Assembly (NCBI GenBank): GCA_900548505.1
Contig: URKI01000046.1
Coordinates: 1 to 17,335, forward strand
Origin: an uncultured Oscillibacter sp.
Lineage (GTDB): Bacteria; Bacillota; Clostridia; Oscillospirales; Oscillospiraceae
DNA length: 17,335 bases
Reading direction: 5' to 3'
Shown in pieces: positions 13,823 through 17,335 of the stretch. Position 1 is the first letter of the stretch, and each line of letters begins with the position of its first letter. A program made the position numbers and the translations under genes. The notes beneath the pieces were generated by a model. That model did not search any database and was not told the origin of the DNA. It worked only from the letters and a program-made list of their open reading frames with translations.

Positions 13823-14815
13823 ATGGCTGAGAACATACTGGAAATCAAGGACCTTGTGGTCCATTTTGAAACCGAAGACGGCTGCGTCTGCGCCGTGAAC
13901 GGACTGACGTTCAACATCGGCAAGAAAAAGACGCTGGGCCTGGTGGGTGAGACCGGCGCGGGCAAGACGACCACTGCGCTGTCTATCCTGAACCTGGTGC
14001 CCAACCCGCCTGGAAAGATCAAAAACGGCAGCATCACGCTGGACGGCGCCAGCATTTTCGATTTGACCACCGCAGAGCTGGAAGCCGTGCGCGGCAACGA
14101 TGTGGCCATGATCTTCCAGGACCCCATGACCGCACTGAACCCGGTTCTGACCGTGGGCGAGCAGATCGCCGAGTCCATCGAGCTCCATGAAAAGGTCTCC
14201 AAGGCGGAGGCCATGGAGCGGGCCAAGGAGATGCTCCGCCTGGTGGGCATCGCGGAAAGCCGCGCCTATGACTACCCCCATCAGTTCTCCGGCGGCATGC
14301 GCCAGCGCGTGGTCATCGCCATCGCCCTGGCCTGCAACCCCAAGCTCCTCATCGCCGATGAGCCCACCACCGCCCTGGATGTGACCATCCAGGCCCAGGT
14401 GCTGGAGCTGATGAAGGGATTGATCCGGGACCGCGACATGTCCATGCTGCTCATCACCCATGACCTGGGCGTGGTGGCCGAGGTGTGCGACGATGTGGCC
14501 GTTATGTACGCGGGCCGCATCGTGGAGATCGGAACGGCGGATGAGGTGTTCAACCACATCAGCCACCCCTATACCGAGGGCCTGTTCAACTCCCTGCCCA
14601 ACCTGAAGGAGCGGGGAGAGGACCTGGTGCCCATCCCCGGCATGATGCCCGATCCCACCAACCTGCCGGAAGGCTGCGCTTTCGCGCCCCGCTGTGCCTA
14701 TGCCACGGAGGCGTGCACCAAGTGCCAGCCTCAGCTGCGTCATCTGGGCGGCAGCCACTATGTGGCGTGCAGCGCCTATGACCATCCGGATTTCAAACTG
14801 AAAGGGGTGAAGTGA
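13823..14815 (+). CDS. ABC transporter ATP-binding protein, DppD/OppD type
   Basis: A 330-residue ATPase. Walker A is GETGAGKTT at residues 42-50, the Q-loop is IFQDPMTALNP at about 97-107, the signature is FSGGMRQR at 155-162, Walker B is LLIADEPTTALD at 175-186, and the switch histidine is in LLITHDLGVV. The C-terminal oligopeptide-transporter extension has the cysteine-rich CAFAPRCAYATEACTKCQP, a motif usual in this family. The ATG at 13823 is preceded by GAGGTGGGA; a GTG three codons earlier is less likely. It should pair with the next gene product to power import through the two permeases. Confidence 0.93.
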   Translation: MAENILEIKDLVVHFETEDGCVCAVNGLTFNIGKKKTLGLVGETGAGKTTTALSILNLVPNPPGKIKNGSITLDGASIFDLTTAELEAVRGNDVAMIFQDPMTALNPVLTVGEQIAESIELHEKVSKAEAMERAKEMLRLVGIAESRAYDYPHQFSGGMRQRVVIAIALACNPKLLIADEPTTALDVTIQAQVLELMKGLIRDRDMSMLLITHDLGVVAEVCDDVAVMYAGRIVEIGTADEVFNHISHPYTEGLFNSLPNLKERGEDLVPIPGMMPDPTNLPEGCAFAPRCAYATEACTKCQPQLRHLGGSHYVACSAYDHPDFKLKGVK

Positions 14816-14818
14816 GCC

Positions 14819-15793
14819 ATGGCGGATACGCTGCTTGAAGTACAGAACCTGACCAAATATTTTAATACGCCATCCGGCCAGCTCCACGCGGTGGACGGCG
14901 TGAGTTTCAAGATCGAGCGGGGCAAGACGCTGGGCATCGTGGGCGAATCCGGCTGCGGAAAGTCCACCACCGGCCGTACCATCCTCAAGCTCATCCAGCC
15001 CACCAGCGGCCGCATCATTTTTGACGGCGAGGATATCACCGGTTACTCTCCTGCCAAGATGCGCAAGCTGCGCACCGAGATGCAGATCATTTTCCAGGAC
15101 CCGTTTTCCTCTCTGGACCCCCGGCAGAGCGTGCTCCAGCTCATCAGTGAGCCCATGATCGAGCACAAGATGTTCAAGTCCAAGGCCGAGGTGGAAAAGC
15201 GCGCTCTGGACCTGATGGAGACGGTGGGTCTTGCACGCCGCTACATGAACGTCTATCCCCATGAGCTGGACGGCGGCCGCCGTCAGCGCATCGGCGTAGC
15301 CCGGGCCCTGGCGGTGAATCCCAAGCTCATCATCTGCGACGAGCCGGTCTCGGCACTGGATGTGTCCATTCAGGCGCAGATCCTGAACCTGCTGCGGGAA
15401 CTGCAGCGGGACATGGGCCTGACCTTCATCTTCATCACCCACGATCTGTCCGTGGTGAAGTATTTCTCCGACGACATCGCCGTTATGTATCTGGGTCAGA
15501 TGGTGGAGAAAGCTCCTTCTGACGAGCTGTTCGCCAACCCGCTGCATCCCTATACCAAGGCGCTGCTCTCCGCCATCCCCATCCCGGTGGTGGGCAAGGA
15601 GCGGCCCAAGCGCACCCTGATCCGGGGCGAGATCACCTCCCCGGTGAACCTGCCCGATGAGTGCCGGTTCGGCAAGCGCTGCGACGAGTGCGCAGAGGAC
15701 TGCAAAAACGGCAATCCGGGTCTGGTGGAAGTGCGTCCCAACCATTTCGTGGCATGCCACCATGTAGCCAAGGCACTGTGCGGCACCAACTGA
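14819..15793 (+). CDS. ABC transporter ATP-binding protein, DppF/OppF type
   Basis: A 324-residue ATPase. Walker A is GESGCGKST at 42-50, the Q-loop is IFQDPFSSLDP at 91-101, Walker B is LIICDEPVSALD at 170-181, and the switch histidine is in FIFITHDLSVV. The signature motif reads LDGGRRQR at 150-157, with aspartate where LSGG has serine. The C-terminal extension has CRFGKRCDECAEDC. The ATG lies three bases after the previous stop, with GGGGTGA as ribosome binding site. It is the second ATPase of the importer and is followed, 19 bases on, by the phosphodiesterase. I believe the LDGG variant is found in other Clostridial members, so it need not mean loss of activity. Confidence 0.92.
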   Translation: MADTLLEVQNLTKYFNTPSGQLHAVDGVSFKIERGKTLGIVGESGCGKSTTGRTILKLIQPTSGRIIFDGEDITGYSPAKMRKLRTEMQIIFQDPFSSLDPRQSVLQLISEPMIEHKMFKSKAEVEKRALDLMETVGLARRYMNVYPHELDGGRRQRIGVARALAVNPKLIICDEPVSALDVSIQAQILNLLRELQRDMGLTFIFITHDLSVVKYFSDDIAVMYLGQMVEKAPSDELFANPLHPYTKALLSAIPIPVVGKERPKRTLIRGEITSPVNLPDECRFGKRCDECAEDCKNGNPGLVEVRPNHFVACHHVAKALCGTN

Positions 15794-15812
15794 GTTTGGA
15801 GGAAGAGTCGAA

Positions 15813-16547
15813 ATGACGAAGAATTTTGCGCACCGCGGCTACAGCGGCAAGTACCCCGAAAACACCATGCTGGCATTCCGCAAGGCGGTGGAGGCCGGCG
15901 CGGACGGCATTGAGCTGGACGTGCAGCTGACGAAGGACGGCGTGCCCGTCATCATCCACGACGAGCTGGTGGACCGCACCACCAACGGCAAGGGCCGTGT
16001 CAAGGAGATGACCCTGGACGAGCTGCGGCAGCTGGATGCGTCCTACATCTATGCCGGACAGTACGGCGTGAACCGCATCCCCACGTTCCGGGAGTACTGC
16101 GAGTTCGTCCGGGATTTGCCTATCACCACCAACATCGAGATGAAGACCGGTATCTTCGAGTATCTGGGCATCGAGGAAAAGGTACTGGATATGATCCGGG
16201 AGTTCCACCTGGAGGACAAGGTCATCATCTCCAGCTTCAACCACTTCACCATCCTGCGGATGCAGAAGCTGGCGCCGCACCTGAAGTACGGCTTCCTCAG
16301 CGAGACGTGGATCATCGATGCAGGCAAGTACTGCCACAGCCACGGCGTGCCCTGCTACCATCCGCTGTTCCGCAACCTGACCCACGAGGTGGTCCGGGAG
16401 CTAAAGCAGTATGGTCTGGAGATCAACACCTACACGGTGAACACCGAGGAAGACGCCCGCGACCTGATCGAAAAGGGCGTGGATATCCTCATCAGCAACT
16501 ACCCGGAGATGGTCCGGGATGTGCTGGCTGCCGGCGCAGAGCAGTGA
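15813..16547 (+). CDS. ugpQ: Cytoplasmic glycerophosphodiester phosphodiesterase (GDPD, UgpQ-like)
   Basis: A 244-residue GDPD-family TIM-barrel enzyme that hydrolyses glycerophosphodiesters to G3P and an alcohol. The catalytic and metal residues are all present: H7 in AHRG, E16-N17-T18, E34 and D36 in GIELDVQLTKDG, H49-D50 in IIHDELVDRTTNG, and the glutamate of NIEMKTG. There is no signal peptide, so it works in the cytoplasm on imported substrate, as UgpQ does, unlike secreted GlpQ. GGAGG lies ten bases before the ATG. It follows the transporter with 19 bases between, so cotranscription is likely. It is the main clue to the transporter's substrate. The metal and preferred headgroup cannot be read from the sequence. 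Confidence 0.93.
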   Translation: MTKNFAHRGYSGKYPENTMLAFRKAVEAGADGIELDVQLTKDGVPVIIHDELVDRTTNGKGRVKEMTLDELRQLDASYIYAGQYGVNRIPTFREYCEFVRDLPITTNIEMKTGIFEYLGIEEKVLDMIREFHLEDKVIISSFNHFTILRMQKLAPHLKYGFLSETWIIDAGKYCHSHGVPCYHPLFRNLTHEVVRELKQYGLEINTYTVNTEEDARDLIEKGVDILISNYPEMVRDVLAAGAEQ

Positions 16548-16556
16548 CCTGTACGA

Positions 16557-16594
16557 CCCCCGCTTTTCAATTTTGAAAAGCGGGGGCTTTTTTT
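16557..16594 (+). terminator. Intrinsic terminator of the ABC/GDPD operon
   Basis: CCCCCGCTTTTCAA (16557-16570) pairs perfectly with TTGAAAAGCGGGGG (16573-16586) around TT, giving a 14-base-pair stem (the inner pairs may open to make a larger loop). Seven T follow from 16588. It ends the operon nine bases after the GDPD stop codon. Confidence 0.95.
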
Positions 16595-16615
16595 GCCTGC
16601 GGGGGAGGAAAGGTC

Positions 16616-16667
16616 TTGACAATCTTATTCTACAAATATAGAATATAATCAGATACTACAAATGTAG
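16616..16667 (+). promoter_or_regulatory. Promoter and double operator of the BlaI-type repressor
   Basis: TTGACA (16616-16621) and TAGAAT (16639-16644) have 17-base spacing. Two inverted repeats of the BlaI/CopY kind (TACA-NN-TGTA) overlap it: CTACAAATATAG at 16630-16641, between -35 and -10, and the perfect CTACAAATGTAG at 16656-16667 over the start region. Their centres are 26 bases apart. This arrangement predicts autorepression by the adjacent gene product. Confidence 0.82.
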
Positions 16668-16683
16668 AACAGGAGGCGACACG

Positions 16684-17061
16684 ATGACACAGGAGATCCG
16701 CAGGCTTCCGGATGCGGAGCTGGAGGTCATGCAGGCCGTATGGGACTGCGAGGTACCGGCAGAGCGCAGCGCCATTCAGGAGCGGCTGAAGGACACGCAT
16801 CCCGTGGCACCCACTACGCTTTTGACGGTGCTGGGCCGTCTTGCGGAAAAGGGCTTTCTGGAGATCGACAAGACCCACCGCAGCGCCCGGTATACACCCC
16901 TGATTACCCGGCAGGCGTACCTTGCCAGCCAGAGCCGCCGCTTCTTGGATAAGCTCTGCGGCGGCAGTCTGCCTGCCTTTGCCTCGGCATTGTGCGACGG
17001 GGGATTCACCCGGGAAGAGCTGAAAGAGCTGCGGGCGCTGCTGGAGGAGGATCGCCTATGA
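16684..17061 (+). CDS. BlaI/MecI/CopY-family transcriptional repressor
   Basis: A 125-residue winged-helix repressor. LPDAELEVMQAVWDCEVPAERSAIQERL and the recognition helix region VAPTTLLTVLGRLAEKGFLEIDKTHRSARYTPLITRQAYL are typical of the family; the C-terminal helices provide dimerisation. AGGAGG lies seven bases before the ATG. Its promoter carries two TACA-NN-TGTA operators, as expected for autoregulation. The next gene overlaps its stop by ATGA. In beta-lactamase systems that place is taken by a BlaR1/MecR1 sensor protease, but the fragment present does not show this. The inducing signal is unknown. No copper-binding CxC motif of CopY is visible at the C-terminus, so copper sensing is unlikely. 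Confidence 0.92.
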   Translation: MTQEIRRLPDAELEVMQAVWDCEVPAERSAIQERLKDTHPVAPTTLLTVLGRLAEKGFLEIDKTHRSARYTPLITRQAYLASQSRRFLDKLCGGSLPAFASALCDGGFTREELKELRALLEEDRL

Positions 17062-17288
17062 TAGAGTTCAGCAAAGAAGATGTGCTCCGTGCCTTTTTTG
17101 CGGCGATTCTCAGCGTGGCCATGGCCTATGTGATCTGTGATGCGGGGACGCGCAGCGCGGATTCAGAAGGCAAGGGACCGCGCTACCGCCCACTGATCGG
17201 GGGCTACGTGCTGCCGATGTATCTGGTGTGCCTTTTCGGGCTGAATGCTATATCCGGGGGTGATGGTCAACTTTCCGCCGCTGTATCC
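17058..17288 (+). CDS. Truncated hypothetical membrane protein downstream of the BlaI-type gene
   Basis: The first 77 codons of a gene that overlaps the repressor by four bases (ATGA), implying translational coupling. Residues about 10-27 (LRAFFAAILSVAMAYVI) and about 46-62 (LIGGYVLPMYLVCLFGL) are hydrophobic, so a membrane protein is likely. A BlaI gene is often followed by an M56 sensor protease, but this N-terminus does not let me confirm that. The last 17 or so codons turn glycine-rich, while the +1 frame there reads a hydrophobic MLYPGVMVNFPPLY. A small insertion or deletion near 17250 is therefore possible. The open frame runs into adapter sequence and would encode the artefact peptide SLIHISEPTR, which must not be included in the protein. 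Confidence 0.6.
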
Positions 17289-17335
17289 CTGTCTCTTATA
17301 CACATCTCCGAGCCCACGAGACCGGAGCCTATCTC
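17289..17335 (+). other. Illumina Nextera read-2 adapter with i7 index (artefact)
   Basis: Bases 17289-17322 are the reverse complement of the Nextera read-2 adapter: CTGTCTCTTATACACATCT then CCGAGCCCACGAGAC. Bases 17323-17330 (CGGAGCCT) occupy the i7 index position and, from memory, match index N720. Bases 17331-17335 (ATCTC) begin the P7 flow-cell sequence. None of this is genomic. Confidence 0.98.

Noticed and set aside
12872..15763. A 963-codon open frame antisense to the second permease and the two ATPases
   Set aside because: The repeated GC-ending codons of the plus-strand genes leave the opposite frame free of stops. The translation is rich in H, G, D and Q without domains, and the plus-strand genes match ABC families along their whole length.

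Overview
The window looks like chromosomal DNA from a GC-rich anaerobic Firmicute, probably a gut Clostridia member of the Oscillospiraceae type. The evidence is strong Shine-Dalgarno sites, tight ATGA overlaps, sigma-A promoters, GC-ending codons, and the gene families present: GlpP antiterminator, DegV, BlaI, an ECF sigma/anti-sigma pair with DUF4367-like domains, and the GlpA-like/FAD/DUF1667 triad. The species is inferred from this style only. Both ends are library artefacts: bases 1-38 and 17289-17335 are untrimmed Illumina Nextera sequence. Native DNA is therefore 39-17288, and the last gene is cut off.

Layout. (1) 268-2458 (+): a probable signalling operon of a secreted copper-amine-oxidase-N-type stalk protein, an ECF sigma factor and a one-pass anti-sigma factor. 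The secreted protein and the anti-sigma factor carry related C-terminal domains. (2) 2548-5602: a TetR repressor (-) divergent from a DegV fatty-acid-binding protein and a MATE exporter (+), with paired GAGACA/TGTCTC operator-like repeats between them. (3) 5699-8740 (-): three overlapping genes for a putative anaerobic glycerol-3-phosphate (G3P) dehydrogenase: a GlpA-like flavoprotein with a BFD-type [2Fe-2S] domain, a second FAD/NAD(P) flavoprotein, and a four-cysteine DUF1667 protein. (4) 8962-9546 (-): glpP, a G3P-responsive mRNA antiterminator. (5) 10268-16547 (+): a peptide/nickel-type ABC importer (lipoprotein, two permeases, two ATPases) followed by a cytoplasmic glycerophosphodiester phosphodiesterase (GDPD). 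(6) 16684-17288 (+): a BlaI/CopY-type repressor with two operators and a truncated downstream gene.

The most interesting feature is how blocks 3-5 connect. The leader of the dehydrogenase operon (minus strand) and the leader of the ABC/GDPD operon (plus strand) contain the same RNA element: a conserved GAG-rich lead-in, the core GAGTCAAAG, a two-tier hairpin and a U-tract. They flank glpP on opposite strands. The simplest reading is that both are conditional terminators controlled by GlpP. The locus would then be one regulon: an Opp/Dpp-type transporter imports intact glycerophosphodiesters (deacylated phospholipid headgroups), GDPD releases G3P, the flavoprotein triad oxidises it to dihydroxyacetone phosphate, and G3P feeds back through GlpP. 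No glycerol kinase or facilitator is present. Known glycerophosphodiester ABC uptake (Ugp) uses a sugar-type transporter, so a peptide-type transporter in this role would be new. The substrate and the GlpP-RNA contact are inferred.
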